From: UBA2031 sp037189985
GTDB lineage: Bacteria > Pseudomonadota > Gammaproteobacteria > Pseudomonadales > Moraxellaceae
Length of the DNA: 64,000 nt
Reading direction: 5' to 3'
Assembly (NCBI GenBank): GCA_037189985.1
Contig: JBBCJX010000031.1
Location: 186,001-250,000 of the forward strand
This document shows positions 36,232 to 46,900 of this stretch, piece after piece. Below the pieces are notes generated by a model. The model was not told where the DNA came from. It made no database searches and saw nothing but the letters and a program-made list of their open reading frames with translations. The translations under genes and the position numbers were made by a program. Each line of letters begins with the position of its first letter. Position 1 is the stretch's first letter.

Positions 36232-36255
36232 AAGGGAGGGGCTACCCCCTCCCTT
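36232..36255. terminator. Bidirectional terminator between REC-PAS and GMC genes
   Basis: A perfect 10-bp stem AAGGGAGGGG/CCCCTCCCTT with loop CTAC. On the minus strand it is followed by TTTTTCTTATTT, a good U-tract for the GMC oxidoreductase transcript. It also follows the REC-PAS stop by four bases. Confidence 0.8.
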
Positions 36256-36306
36256 CCTCGAAAACCGCCAGAGCGTCCTGCTTCACGCCGCAAGATGCAG
36301 GCAATC

Positions 36307-37914
36307 TCAGCCCCGTCGAATCATGTCTGCCGCTTTCTCACCGATCATGATGGCAGGCGCATTGGTATTCCCACCGATCAGTGTCGGCATGATGGAAGCG
36401 TCCACCACCCTCAGCCCCTGCACGCCTCGCACCTTCAGGGAAGGGTCTACCACAGCCATGTCATCGACACCCATCTTGCAGCTGCCGACCGGGTGGTAAA
36501 CGGTATCCACTCGCTGGCGCAGGATGTCGCGGATATCGTCATCTGTTTTCACATTCGCGGTAAAAAGGTCTTTCTTGATGAAAGGTGCAAATGCCGGCGC
36601 CTTCATCAGTTTCTCTGTCATCTTGTAGCCGGCGACCAGGGTTTCAACATCATCCGAATGCGCCAGGAACTGCGGATCGATCACAGGAGGGGTGTCGGCA
36701 TTACGATCACGGATACCCACTGTTCCCCGGCTCTTTGGCCGTAGCACACAAACATGGCAGGAGAAGCCCTGGCCCATGTGCAGCTTGCGCGCATGGTCAT
36801 CCACCAGTGCCGTCACCAGATGCAGCTGGATATCCGGCGCCTCCAGATCCGGGCTTGTCTTCAGGAAGCCGCAACCTTCGGCAAAGTTGGAGGTGATCAT
36901 GCCGCGACGCTCCCGGCGATAACGACCGATCTCGCGCAGGGTGCGCACTGTAGCTCCCAGCGACAATCCAAAAAGATCCAGGCTTTTTGATTTGTAGCCA
37001 AAAATGAAGTCAGGATGATCCTGCAGATTCTGGCCTACACCGGGCAAGTGATGAACAACCGGAATGCCATGCTTCTGCAATTCGGCAGCATCACCGATAC
37101 CGGAAAGCATGAGCAGTTGCGGAGACTGGAAGGCACCTGCACTCAGTATCACTTCACGCCTTGCCATGACGGTTTTGGTGATACCGCCCTGACGATACTC
37201 CACACCGATGACACATTTCCCATCAAACAGGATGCGCTGGGTCATGGCACCTGTTTGCACCGAAAGGTTCTGGCGTTTGCCGATATGCGGCAACAGATAG
37301 CCACGATAGGCACTCCAGCGCTCACCGCCCTTCTGGGTCAGCTGGAAAATGCCGATACCTTCCTGCTCGACCCCGTTGAAGTCTTCATTAATGGGATAAC
37401 CCACCTGCTGCGCTGCTTCAAGCCACACTTTCTGGAAAGGGTTATCGGTACATGAATGACTGACACGGAGCGGGCCACCCTGCCCGTGCAGTTCATTATT
37501 GAATGTTTCGTTATCTTCCGATTTGCGGAAATAAGGCAACACTTCGTCAAAAGACCAACCCGTATTGCCAAGCCCTGCCCAATGATCGTAATCGCTGCGG
37601 TGCCCACGGATATAGGCCATGGCATTGACGGCAGAAGAACCGCCCAGCACCTTTCCACGCGGCTGATAACCACAACGACCGTTCAGGCCGGCCTGCGGCA
37701 CTGTCTCGAATGTCCAGGAATTCATCTTGGTAGGTACCATCAGCACGACAGCCGCCGGCGTATTGATCAGCAGCTTGTCACCATCGCCCCCCGCCTCCAG
37801 TACGGTGACTGAAGTATTAGGATCCTCGCTCAGGCGACCAGCTACCGTACAGCCACTGGAGCCTCCCCCGATGACGACGTAATCGACTGTTGTCTGGTCT
37901 GGCTGTGTCAACAT
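36307..37914 (-). CDS. GMC-family FAD alcohol dehydrogenase (choline dehydrogenase/AlkJ-like)
   Basis: About 535 aa. The FAD-binding motif is YVVIGGGSSGCTVAGRL at the N-terminus. GMC signature 1 is around KVLGGSSAVNAMAYIRGH and signature 2 is GAFQSPQLLMLSGIG. The C-terminal catalytic region is YHPVGSCKMG followed by GGNTNAPAIMIGEKAADM. Relatives oxidise choline or aliphatic alcohols; an AlkJ-like role downstream of AlkB would fit but is inferred. The ATG at 37914 has an AAGG-rich site. The open frame extends about 77 codons further upstream, but that stretch overlaps the prepilin gene and looks non-coding. Confidence 0.9.
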   Translation of the reverse strand: MLTQPDQTTVDYVVIGGGSSGCTVAGRLSEDPNTSVTVLEAGGDGDKLLINTPAAVVLMVPTKMNSWTFETVPQAGLNGRCGYQPRGKVLGGSSAVNAMAYIRGHRSDYDHWAGLGNTGWSFDEVLPYFRKSEDNETFNNELHGQGGPLRVSHSCTDNPFQKVWLEAAQQVGYPINEDFNGVEQEGIGIFQLTQKGGERWSAYRGYLLPHIGKRQNLSVQTGAMTQRILFDGKCVIGVEYRQGGITKTVMARREVILSAGAFQSPQLLMLSGIGDAAELQKHGIPVVHHLPGVGQNLQDHPDFIFGYKSKSLDLFGLSLGATVRTLREIGRYRRERRGMITSNFAEGCGFLKTSPDLEAPDIQLHLVTALVDDHARKLHMGQGFSCHVCVLRPKSRGTVGIRDRNADTPPVIDPQFLAHSDDVETLVAGYKMTEKLMKAPAFAPFIKKDLFTANVKTDDDIRDILRQRVDTVYHPVGSCKMGVDDMAVVDPSLKVRGVQGLRVVDASIMPTLIGGNTNAPAIMIGEKAADMIRRG

Positions 37915-37987
37915 GAGCCTTCTTTCCTTCATTATTGTTTTGGAAAAAACACAGCACCACCGTATCAGCCTGTGGAGGCTACAACAA

Positions 37988-38488
37988 TCATTCTGCCGCA
38001 GCAGGCGCGATATCCCGGCAGGCGACCGGCAACAATCCTGCCGCAACGGTTGTACGGTTTTCACCTTCGGCCCACATCCCCTCGGGAATACGTGAATAAC
38101 CACAAATCCAGGAAACCGGGCTGGCAGGAGAGTCCACCACGGCAATAGCCCTCACCGTCAGTTTTTTATCCTTCAGGGCCGAAGTCGCCTTGCTGCCAAA
38201 GGTCATCGTGAGTGCTCCGTTCTCCAGTACGACAGAGGTCACGTAGTTCCCCAAAAGCTTGTCCGGCTCCGGCAGGCCCGCGGCCGCATTGTCTTCCGGC
38301 ATCGCCAGCGTAAGCGTACGGGCCTGCTCAACAGGCGACTTGAGCTTCTCGACAATTTCCAGCGACTCACGTACCTGCTCGCGCGCCACAGAGGAGACAT
38401 GAGAAGGAATGGCCATGGTCGCCAGAATGGCGACGACCGCCAACACAACGACGAGTTCGATCAGGGTGAAGCCACGTGGAAGATGCAT
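37988..38488 (-). CDS. Type IV prepilin-like protein
   Basis: A 166-aa protein with a short leader and prepilin cleavage site (MHLPRG then FTLIELVVVLAVVAILATMA), including the conserved Glu5. Cleavage and N-methylation by PilD would be expected. Two Cys residues near the C-terminus (WICGYSR and PVACRD) could form the D-loop disulfide of major pilins. The size fits a PilA-like or minor pilin. No assembly genes are nearby. It lies just past the end of the DUF11 operon, separated by a hairpin, so it is probably a separate unit. Confidence 0.85.
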   Translation of the reverse strand: MHLPRGFTLIELVVVLAVVAILATMAIPSHVSSVAREQVRESLEIVEKLKSPVEQARTLTLAMPEDNAAAGLPEPDKLLGNYVTSVVLENGALTMTFGSKATSALKDKKLTVRAIAVVDSPASPVSWICGYSRIPEGMWAEGENRTTVAAGLLPVACRDIAPAAAE

Positions 38489-38558
38489 CAAAGCCCCAGA
38501 AGGAAGACAAACCGGATACCGGAGATGATAGCGGGGCTGATGGTCAGGAGCGAAATGG

Positions 38559-38588
38559 CTGTGGGAGCGGTTTTAGGCGCTCCCACAG
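38559..38588. repeat. REP-like hairpin after the DUF11 operon
   Basis: Perfect 11-bp inverted repeat CTGTGGGAGCG/CGCTCCCACAG with an 8-base loop, between the 1785-aa gene and the prepilin gene. The sequence resembles Pseudomonas-type REP elements. It lacks a T-run but may end or protect the DUF11 mRNA. Confidence 0.6.
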
Positions 38589-38605
38589 AAGGACGGGGGC
38601 AAGAA

Positions 38606-41600
38606 TTACCGGACGCGCACCCGGAAACTGAACTCGGCCCAAGGATTACCCCCTATAGAGGGATTGAAAGGACCGGACGGGCGGAAGCGCAGGTAGCGGA
38701 TATCCGGATCATAGCCATTGAGGTCCGGGATGGGCGTGTAAGTCCAGTTCAAACCGTCGACGGAAAAGTCCACACAATCACTACCGTTGTTGTGATTGCC
38801 GAAAGTACACGATGTCAGACCGCTGACCGGGCTGCCGTTGGTGAAAGCAAAACCTGCCAGCGCCGGCCCGGCTCCCACATAAAGGTCTACATGTGCTGGC
38901 AGCGGGCCATCATTCAGGAAGATGGAGCCAGCATCCACCGTTCCCGGCCCAGTGTTGGTAATGCGGATGACATAGGTCATCTGCGCCCCCGGAATGGCCT
39001 TGGGATTGCTAGTGTTATTGACAGGATCAGACAACACAGAAACCTGCTTGACCAAGTTGATGATGGGCAACAAGGGATTCACGGTGAGCTGGGCACTGGC
39101 AGAGGCGCCATTGCCTGCATTGGTGGTCGTTACCGTACCCGTGTTGTTGGTGTAAGGTGTGCCGACAGGAGTTGCAGTTGCACTGGTCACCTGCACGTTA
39201 ACACTGCAACTGCTATTGGCGGGAATAGTCGCGCCACTCAAGGCCAGGCTGTTACCACTGGCTGCTGCCGTCAGCACACCACCGCAGGAGGTACTGGCGT
39301 TGGGTGTGGCCGTATTCACGAGCCCTGCCGGATAGGTATCCGTGAAGGCTACTCCACTGACTGGCAAGCTGTTGGGATTAGTCAGCGTGATGGTGAGCAG
39401 GCTTGTTTCGTTCATCAGGATGGCATTAGGCGTGAACGCCTTGGCAACGGTAGGCGGCGCCATTACCACGAGGGTAGCCGAGGCCGGGCCAGAGTTGCCG
39501 ACATTGGTGGTTGTCACCTGCGTAATGGTGTTGGTGTAGCTGCCCGCTGTATAACCCGTCACGTTAACGGTGATTTCACAGGAGCCTGCTGCTGCAACGG
39601 TTGCCGAACCACTGAGCCGCAAGGCGGTATGTCCGGTTGCCGGCGTTGTCCATGTCCCGCTGGGACCATTGCGCCCCTGCAGGGTACCTCCGCAAGTATT
39701 ACTCACCGTACCATTGGTCAGTCGCAAGGGGCTGCTTGCAACCGGTGTGGTTTCACCGGGGAAAACATCCGTCAGGGCAACACCGGTTGCCGTCAAGTTA
39801 TTAAGCTGTGAAACCTCGATAGTCAGAGTTGTGGAAGAGCCTGCCAGCACACTAAGAGCCCCGAAGGACTTTTGCAGCGTCGGTGGCTCGTAGACCTGCA
39901 AAGTGGCTTGGACTGCCGCCGCATTGCTGGCTGGGCTCCCGCCAATTGTGCCCGTCAGACCGCCTACCGGGATGACGTTAGTGGAGTTGGTGTTGGAGGT
40001 GACGTTGAACGTGAGCGTGCAGGTATTCCCGGCATTGATGGTTCCTGTGGACACAGCACGGATCGCAGTACTTCCCGCCGCCGCAGGTGCTACCCAAGCA
40101 CCACTGCTGCCAAGACGTCCGTAAATGGTGAAGGTATTGGCTGCCGGACAATTAGTAGAGCGCGACCATGTACCGTTAAACAACATGAAATCCCCTCCTG
40201 CAACCGTCTCAAGCGGGAAGATGTCAGTAATCTCCGGCGTCGCCAATGCCACACCGGAAGCAGCTGTCATGCTGAGCGTCATGGTACAACTGGTGCCTGC
40301 AATGATGGGCTGGGTGCAGGTAAACGCCTTGGCCACAGTAGGTGAGCCTACCCATAGTGTGGCTTCAGCCGCCTCACCTGTGCCTCCGTTGGTAGAGGTC
40401 ACACTCCCTGTTTCATTTTCGTATTGTCCATTGCTGGGTACCGTCACATTGATGGTGAAAGTGCAGGTCTGGCCAGCTGCCAAGCTAAGGCTCTGGATGC
40501 GAACGCCCCTGCGACTGGCAACCGCACTTGCCATGGAACTGTCCCAGCCATTGTGAGTGGAGTTCCTGGCAACAAATGTCGTATTGGCTGGAGAAGCGGT
40601 AGGGTTGACGCAGCTACGGGTGAGGCCAGATGCCACCGTTGCCATTTGGCCTGGTGTAACCGGGAAAATATCATCCACCGTTACTCCATTTATGGCCTGG
40701 GGTGACGGGTTGTAAACTGAAATGCTCAGGAGCGTGGTGCCACCAGACGCAATAGGATTCGTCCCAAAACTCTTGCTAACCTGTACTGGCCCCAGCACGT
40801 TCAGCGTGGCCGTGGCCGGCAACCCCGTCCCACCGTTAGAGGAATAAACAGTGCCAGTGCTGTTGAGGTAGGCTGCAGTGCTGTTACTGGTGACATTGAC
40901 GTTGACCACGCAACTGTTACCCACACCACCAGTCAGGCTGGCACCCGTCAGACGGATCGAGGTGTTGCCAGAGGCCACCGCACCCCAGATGCCTGTTCCA
41001 GTACGGCCTTCCAGTACAGCCCCCGTACAATTAGTGCCGCTAACCCCTGCACCAGGCGTATTCGCCACAATCAGCCCCGCAGGGAAATCATCCACATAAT
41101 TGATGCCAGTGATAATCGAAGGTGTGCCTGTGCTGGCCGTTACCGTGATGGTCATCAGGGAAGAGGTATAGGCTGGTGTTACCGGATCATTGTACGCAAT
41201 GGTGGCGGGCGAGAACGCCTTGGCCACGGTCAACCGGTTGGCCACGATGAGTTGTGCCTGAGCCGTGCCACCATTGCCGACACTCGAAGTTACGGCCTGG
41301 GTAGTATTGGTATAGGTGGCCTGCGTGCCACTTTGTACATTGACCGTGATCGTGCAGTTCCCGCCTGCTGCCAGCGAAGCACCGCTCAAGGTCACGTTGT
41401 TGCCGCCATTCGGCGCCGTCAGCGTGCCCACACTGGAGCCAGCCGTACAGTTGGACTGAACATTCGAGGGAGTGCTGTTCACCAGATTAGCGGGGTAATT
41501 GTCTACCAGGCCGACACCGGTCAGCGCTGTGCCAGTATTAGGGTTGGTGACCACCAGCGTCAGAGTGGAGGCAGTAGCGGTACGTACCGAAGTCGGGAAA

Positions 41601-43963
41601 AAACTCTTGCTCACTAGCGGTGGGCCGATCACGACCAGTTCGGCTGTATTGCTGGGTTGCCCTGCTGCACCTGACTCCAGCGAGGAAACGCCCGTGGTAG
41701 TGTTGGGCAAAGTACCAGCCGTGCTGCTGGTCACATTCACGCTGAGGGTACAAGAACCGCTCGCCGGCAAGCTGCCGTTAGCCAGAGTAACGCTGGTACT
41801 GCTGGCCACCGCCGTGACCGTACCACCGTTGCAGTTTCCGACCACATTGGGTACGGCCGCCACCTGCATGTCAACGAGGGTATCGCTGAAGGCCAACTGC
41901 GTAAGCGGGCTGCCTGACGGGTTTTGCAGGGTGAAGGTGATGGTAGATATCTGGCCGGCATTGATGGTAGCCGGCGCAAAGGCCTTGGTGATGCGTGGCT
42001 TGCCCACATACAACGTAGCCGAGGCCGTGGGGCCCGGGCTGCTATTGGTAGCAGTTACCGCTGAGGTGGTATTGGCGTAGTTGCCCACCGCTGCGGAGGT
42101 GACATTCACCGTGATGATGCAGAAACCATTGGGCACAATCGTTGCCCCAGGGCTCATGCCGATGCTGTTACCACTGGCGGCACCACCGGTGAGAGTACCT
42201 GCCGTGGAGCCGGGAGTGCAGTTCACCTGTGGATTGGGGCTAGCGGTATTAACCATGCCCGTAGGATAGATGTCGGTAAAGCTCACGCCTTGCAAGTTGG
42301 AAGGATTGCTGGCCGGATTGCCCAAAGTGATGGTCATGACGGCGCTCTGATTCGCGTCGATCACACTGGGAGAGATGCTCTTGGTAATAGTGGGGGGCCC
42401 CGTCACGGTGGCAGAGGCAGCAGCACTACTGGCAGCAAAGGTAGTGGCCGGCAGAGTCTGGCTGTTGTACTGGATTTGTACCTCGTTACTGAGAAGAGTC
42501 CCCGCCGGCACGTCATTGTTGACAATGGTATCAAAGTAAAACGAGGTGGCTTGCCCGTAGGCAAGAGTGCCGCCCTGCGTGGCATTGGCCCCTGCTCCCA
42601 GACGGAGAACCACGCGATTGGGACCAGTGAGAAAATCTGCCTGGTCATCAAACTGAGCATCGGTTTTTGTACCCGTGTTGGCGCCCGTGACAATCACCAT
42701 GGAGCCGGGCACATAGGTGAGATTGGCAGGAATGATGTCCGTGGCAATCAGGTTGGTAGCGCTGTCCAAGCCCGTGTTACTCATGGTCACATGCCAGCGC
42801 AGGGTGTCGCCAGGCAGGAGCGGCGTGGCGGGACTCATGTCCTCGGCAGTCTTGATCACGTTGGGGATGACAACAGGAACATAAAGCTCCGTCGCAAAGG
42901 TAACGGCGGAAAGCAGAACCGCCTCATCGGCCGCCGTGGATGCTACGGTGATATTTGCACTGGTAGCAGCATTGGGAATCACACCAAAGGGAACATTGAG
43001 AAGATCAATGTCGATCTGCAGGTTATTGTTGTACGCAGGGTCACTCGTAGTGACATGACTACCGAAGTTACTGATCGTGCCATTGTAGAAATTATTTGAC
43101 GGATTAACCGCATTGCTCATCAGGGTGCCATTGACACTGAAGGTATCCGAGGCAACCGGCTTGTCCCCTTCGTAAGCAAGAACCCCCACCCTAGCCTGTA
43201 CGGGACCGTTATACGGCGTCACAAAAGGCCCGGCCGTCATCGTTACAGAGGCCGGAACACCGGACGTTGCACCACGTACAAGCGTAAAGCCGTCAAAAAT
43301 CGTCAAGCTACGCAAGGGCTCAGCGGGATTGGTATAGACAACCACGAGCGACCATCCGGCATACTTGCCCCCACCAGTATCCGCCCTGACATCGGCCACC
43401 CAATACTGGCCACCTCCTGCTGCTGCAACCTGTGTAGTTACGTCCGCCACACCTTGATAATTATTGGTGTCCAGACCCGTATCCGTATCCAGAGTCCCCG
43501 TGATAGTTGCGTAGCTGCTTCCACCAGGCACCCGGAGCTTAACGGTATTGCGAGCAGACGAACTGGACCCCGTCGCGCTCCAGTACAACATGGCTTTGAC
43601 GACTGTCGACCCTGCCGGCAGATTCAGTTGCGACATGCTCGAGTTGAACGTTCCTGTATCAGCATCCCTGTCCAGATTGATCATAAGGTACGCATCATTA
43701 CGATCACGCGCATTATTCCCGCCTGCCAAAGATTGCGCACAGGTCGTTGTATTCTGGTTCGCGCCCTGTGTATTGTTTCCCGGCGTACAGGTCAGATTGA
43801 CATTGCCAATCAGTATGATGTTTCCATTGGCATTCGTGGAAAAACGTGAACTCAGGGTACGCCCAGCCTCTGCGTTGAGCGGCAGCAGGAGGAGTGCCAA
43901 GAAGAAGAGGCAGACACTCCGCAGGAAGACGGGAATTGAAGTATTCATAACAGGCACGGTCAT
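38606..43963 (-). CDS. Giant exported DUF11-repeat protein (1785 aa)
   Basis: A signal peptide (VCLFFLALLLLPLNAEA) leads to an N-terminal beta domain (about residues 35-365, with MINLDRDADTGTF and VVKAMLYWSATGSS). One DUF11 unit follows (about 370-515), then eight tandem repeats of about 140 aa (about 520-1630) and a final DUF11-like unit. Each of the eight starts like PPTITKSISP or PTVAKAFTP, has a LTITLTNPN-like strand and FTDTYPAG, and carries a Cys pair. The C-terminus ends in a beta strand (FSFRVRVR). No sorting signal or anchor is seen. The start overlaps the stop of the 2326-aa protein gene (ATGA), so they are coupled. Function unknown; a fibrous surface or adhesin-like component is the best guess. 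Confidence 0.85.
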   Translation of the reverse strand: MTVPVMNTSIPVFLRSVCLFFLALLLLPLNAEAGRTLSSRFSTNANGNIILIGNVNLTCTPGNNTQGANQNTTTCAQSLAGGNNARDRNDAYLMINLDRDADTGTFNSSMSQLNLPAGSTVVKAMLYWSATGSSSSARNTVKLRVPGGSSYATITGTLDTDTGLDTNNYQGVADVTTQVAAAGGGQYWVADVRADTGGGKYAGWSLVVVYTNPAEPLRSLTIFDGFTLVRGATSGVPASVTMTAGPFVTPYNGPVQARVGVLAYEGDKPVASDTFSVNGTLMSNAVNPSNNFYNGTISNFGSHVTTSDPAYNNNLQIDIDLLNVPFGVIPNAATSANITVASTAADEAVLLSAVTFATELYVPVVIPNVIKTAEDMSPATPLLPGDTLRWHVTMSNTGLDSATNLIATDIIPANLTYVPGSMVIVTGANTGTKTDAQFDDQADFLTGPNRVVLRLGAGANATQGGTLAYGQATSFYFDTIVNNDVPAGTLLSNEVQIQYNSQTLPATTFAASSAAASATVTGPPTITKSISPSVIDANQSAVMTITLGNPASNPSNLQGVSFTDIYPTGMVNTASPNPQVNCTPGSTAGTLTGGAASGNSIGMSPGATIVPNGFCIITVNVTSAAVGNYANTTSAVTATNSSPGPTASATLYVGKPRITKAFAPATINAGQISTITFTLQNPSGSPLTQLAFSDTLVDMQVAAVPNVVGNCNGGTVTAVASSTSVTLANGSLPASGSCTLSVNVTSSTAGTLPNTTTGVSSLESGAAGQPSNTAELVVIGPPLVSKSFFPTSVRTATASTLTLVVTNPNTGTALTGVGLVDNYPANLVNSTPSNVQSNCTAGSSVGTLTAPNGGNNVTLSGASLAAGGNCTITVNVQSGTQATYTNTTQAVTSSVGNGGTAQAQLIVANRLTVAKAFSPATIAYNDPVTPAYTSSLMTITVTASTGTPSIITGINYVDDFPAGLIVANTPGAGVSGTNCTGAVLEGRTGTGIWGAVASGNTSIRLTGASLTGGVGNSCVVNVNVTSNSTAAYLNSTGTVYSSNGGTGLPATATLNVLGPVQVSKSFGTNPIASGGTTLLSISVYNPSPQAINGVTVDDIFPVTPGQMATVASGLTRSCVNPTASPANTTFVARNSTHNGWDSSMASAVASRRGVRIQSLSLAAGQTCTFTINVTVPSNGQYENETGSVTSTNGGTGEAAEATLWVGSPTVAKAFTCTQPIIAGTSCTMTLSMTAASGVALATPEITDIFPLETVAGGDFMLFNGTWSRSTNCPAANTFTIYGRLGSSGAWVAPAAAGSTAIRAVSTGTINAGNTCTLTFNVTSNTNSTNVIPVGGLTGTIGGSPASNAAAVQATLQVYEPPTLQKSFGALSVLAGSSTTLTIEVSQLNNLTATGVALTDVFPGETTPVASSPLRLTNGTVSNTCGGTLQGRNGPSGTWTTPATGHTALRLSGSATVAAAGSCEITVNVTGYTAGSYTNTITQVTTTNVGNSGPASATLVVMAPPTVAKAFTPNAILMNETSLLTITLTNPNSLPVSGVAFTDTYPAGLVNTATPNASTSCGGVLTAAASGNSLALSGATIPANSSCSVNVQVTSATATPVGTPYTNNTGTVTTTNAGNGASASAQLTVNPLLPIINLVKQVSVLSDPVNNTSNPKAIPGAQMTYVIRITNTGPGTVDAGSIFLNDGPLPAHVDLYVGAGPALAGFAFTNGSPVSGLTSCTFGNHNNGSDCVDFSVDGLNWTYTPIPDLNGYDPDIRYLRFRPSGPFNPSIGGNPWAEFSFRVRVR
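39070..42405 (-). repeat. Eight tandem about 140-codon repeats within the 1785-aa gene
   Basis: Coding repeats with diverged DNA but a constant protein pattern: Lys in an xxKxFxP start, NxC before a Gly/Thr-rich loop, and CxxTVNVTS near the end. They are tandem domains, not a CRISPR or satellite array. Confidence 0.8.
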
Positions 43964-46900
43964 TCCTTGGCTGTCATCAAGGGCTCATCACTGACGGCCG
44001 GATTGGCAGCCACCATGTCGCGGTTGAGCCGCGTATTCTGGTCAAACTTGAGGCGCAGTTGCAGGTAAGGCCCTTGCGCAGAGTAACGAGCGGCGTCGAA
44101 ATCACGGTCCGTGAAGCCGCGCAGATTCCAGCCCAGTGTGATCCAGCCATTGCGCACAGGCGAAGCACCGACCTGCGGACCGAAGGAGTAAGCACGCGTA
44201 CCCGTGCTCCAGGAATTCAGTGTGCTGGCCTGCAGGCCGATATCCAGCCAGGGGCGAACATCGTGGCGTACTTCAAACGCCAGCATGTCGGTGTAACCGC
44301 TGTACTCCACTCCATCAAAAGTATCCAGCGCATACTTGCTGCCGTAATACAGAGACCATTGATTGCGCTCGTAACGACGGAAGAGGTTGCCTGTACGATC
44401 TTCACCGGTCCACTCGCGGGAAACACGGTTCAAAGCGAAGTTATTGATGATGCGGCGGCTCTTCGCATTGTTGGCAACCAGGCTGTCAAAACCGAACAGG
44501 CCACCGGGCGGTGGAGTAACCAAAGAGGCCGTATTCTCGGCGTCTTCGTACTTGAACTCCAGGCGTTCCAGAATGGACCACTGCGTACCCAGCGGACGCC
44601 AGGCCCAGGACAAATCCAGGGAAGCAAGGTTACCAATGGACGTATCCGTCTCTGTACGGAATACCTGTGCGCCCGTGGCAAAAGCAACACCTTCGCGTGC
44701 CTGGCGCAAAAAATTGCTAGTGAAGCCATAACGGTCTTCGGTTTCACCATTGCGGGTTTCCGCACGGCCCGTCCAGCTCCAGATATCAGCGCGATAGGTC
44801 GCTCCCGCCGTAAGAGCCAGGTAATCCTCGGTGAGCGCAGTGACGCGAGAGGTACCGAGACCAAGCTGGTTGCTCGTGTTCTGTGAGTTGTTCACCTCAG
44901 GACGAACCGCCTGATTACCAACGCTCTGGCTGCTATCCACACCAAAATCCACGCTCCACTGCTTGTCGACCAGCAGGGTCTGGGTCAGGCCGAACTGGGC
45001 GAAGGTACGCGGGCCATATTCGCTGATCTGGCTCTGGTTCAGCGTGGAATCCAGACGGGCGCCCTTCCAAGGCACCACTTGCATGCCCACACGCGTGTTG
45101 CTGCTCTTGAGATCGGCGCCGTCGGTAAACTCCTGGCCAGCGATCAGCTTCACATGATCGGTAAAGGCATAGCCCGCACCCAGCACGAAGCGGTTGGGAT
45201 AATCTGCGCTGTCGCTGACACCTGCATCGGCCTGCGCGGAAAGCTCCAACTTGCGCTTCATGAACCAGCGGTTGGCGGCCAGCGTGACCTGTTGCGAATT
45301 GAAATCCTGCCCGGCCAGCGGACCGGAGTCGGTGCTGTCATTCACAGCCTGTACACCAATACTGGCAGAGCCTTCTTTTGTCTCATAGCGCAGCTTGGCC
45401 GCAGCAGCATTGCGGGTGCTGTCCGTACTCAGGTTCTCCTGCTGGAACAACTCGCCCTGCACCGACCATTCCCGGTCCAGGCGCACAGTGGTATTTACAC
45501 CAATCTTCTGCTGCCCGGCTTCGGACAGGCTCTGCTGGCTAACGCCAAACTCAGGCTCCTGGCTACGGGCATAGAGCAGGAGGTCAAAACGCCCTGTGTG
45601 ACGCTCCAGCTCAGCCAACCAAGCCTTGCCTTCGCGGCTTACTCCAGCCTGGTCGCCCGAACTGCCGGCCATTTCCAGGCGTAACTCGGAATCCATGGCG
45701 AAGCGGAACTTCATGTCGGTGCCGATCAGGTCGCTCTTGCTCGGAGTAGCCGTGTTGCCAGACTCGTCACGCAACACGGTGAGACCAATATCGAGCTTGC
45801 CATCCAGAAGACGCAGGCCGATACGACCACCCGCATTCAACGCATTGCTGGCAACACCGAAAATTTCATAGTCAGCCACGATCCAGATCGGGTTGAAATT
45901 GACATCCTGTCCATAGACAGGTTGCTTGAAGAAGAGCGTACCGGCGCTGTAATCAATGTCGTAATCAATATGGCGCGCCAGCGAGCGGCTTTCGATAATC
46001 GTTTGGCTGTGCAGGCGATCACGCGTCTCGATACGAATCTGCTCGCTGTTGATCACGATGCCACGCTGGTTCAGGCGATAAAGCCCAGAGGTGCCATTGC
46101 CGCGGATTTCATCACGCGCATGAGTCTGCTGGGTTTCTGCAGCATAGGCCGTGAACACCACCATGCCACCCGCCCTTTCTGTCTTGAAGCCGTTCAGCGT
46201 GCGGTTGTAGTTGGCAAGCTGCGTGTCAGCGAGGCCAGTGTCGTAGTCGCCAAACAAGGCATAGAACTGGCCACGTTCCAGCTTGAGGTAGAGCTTGGAC
46301 TGGCTGGCAGCATCATAGCGTTGCTCCGCGCCATCACCATAAAGAGTGTAGAACTCGTTGGGGTCAATGGTGGACAGCAGACTGTCACGCTCGCGTACCT
46401 TGCTCGTGTCATAGGCCATGGTGAGAATCCATTTGCCCAGCACGCTGCCCTTGGCATAGAAGCTGACCTTGCCGTCGGTATAGACGCCATCTTCCACGCC
46501 CTGCGCCTGCAAGTCATTTGTCGCGTTGTCCTTGAGAGTGTTGTAGCCCACCGTGCCTTCGGCAAAACCTACCATTACCCATTCACGGGCCGATGGTGTG
46601 AGCCAGGCGCGCAACTCCTGAGTACGCCTGCTGTCGTTGCCAGTCAGGAAAGTGAAATCAAGCTGCGCCATGCCAGATTCCGTCGTCGGTGCCAGTTCGA
46701 TGAGTGCAATACCTTCATCACCCTTCACCATGTATTGCGGCTTGAACGCATCCAGACCCGCCAACTGGCGGCGCTGGGTTTCTTCGTGCTGTTGCCACGA
46801 CATATAGGGCGAGCGAATGCTCACGGGACCCGTAATACCGTCGCGCACGGGCTGCCCATTACGGTCCAACAAACGGACGGCCAATACCGGGCGCGTCATG

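Noticed and set aside
37915..38145. N-terminal extension of the GMC oxidoreductase frame
   Set aside because: It overlaps the prepilin gene in another frame, lacks a start signal, and the FAD motif begins right after the internal ATG at 37914, which has a good ribosome-binding site.
39070..42405. Regular repeats that could suggest a CRISPR or satellite array
   Set aside because: The period is about 420 bases, the DNA is diverged and the frame is maintained throughout; these are protein domain repeats.
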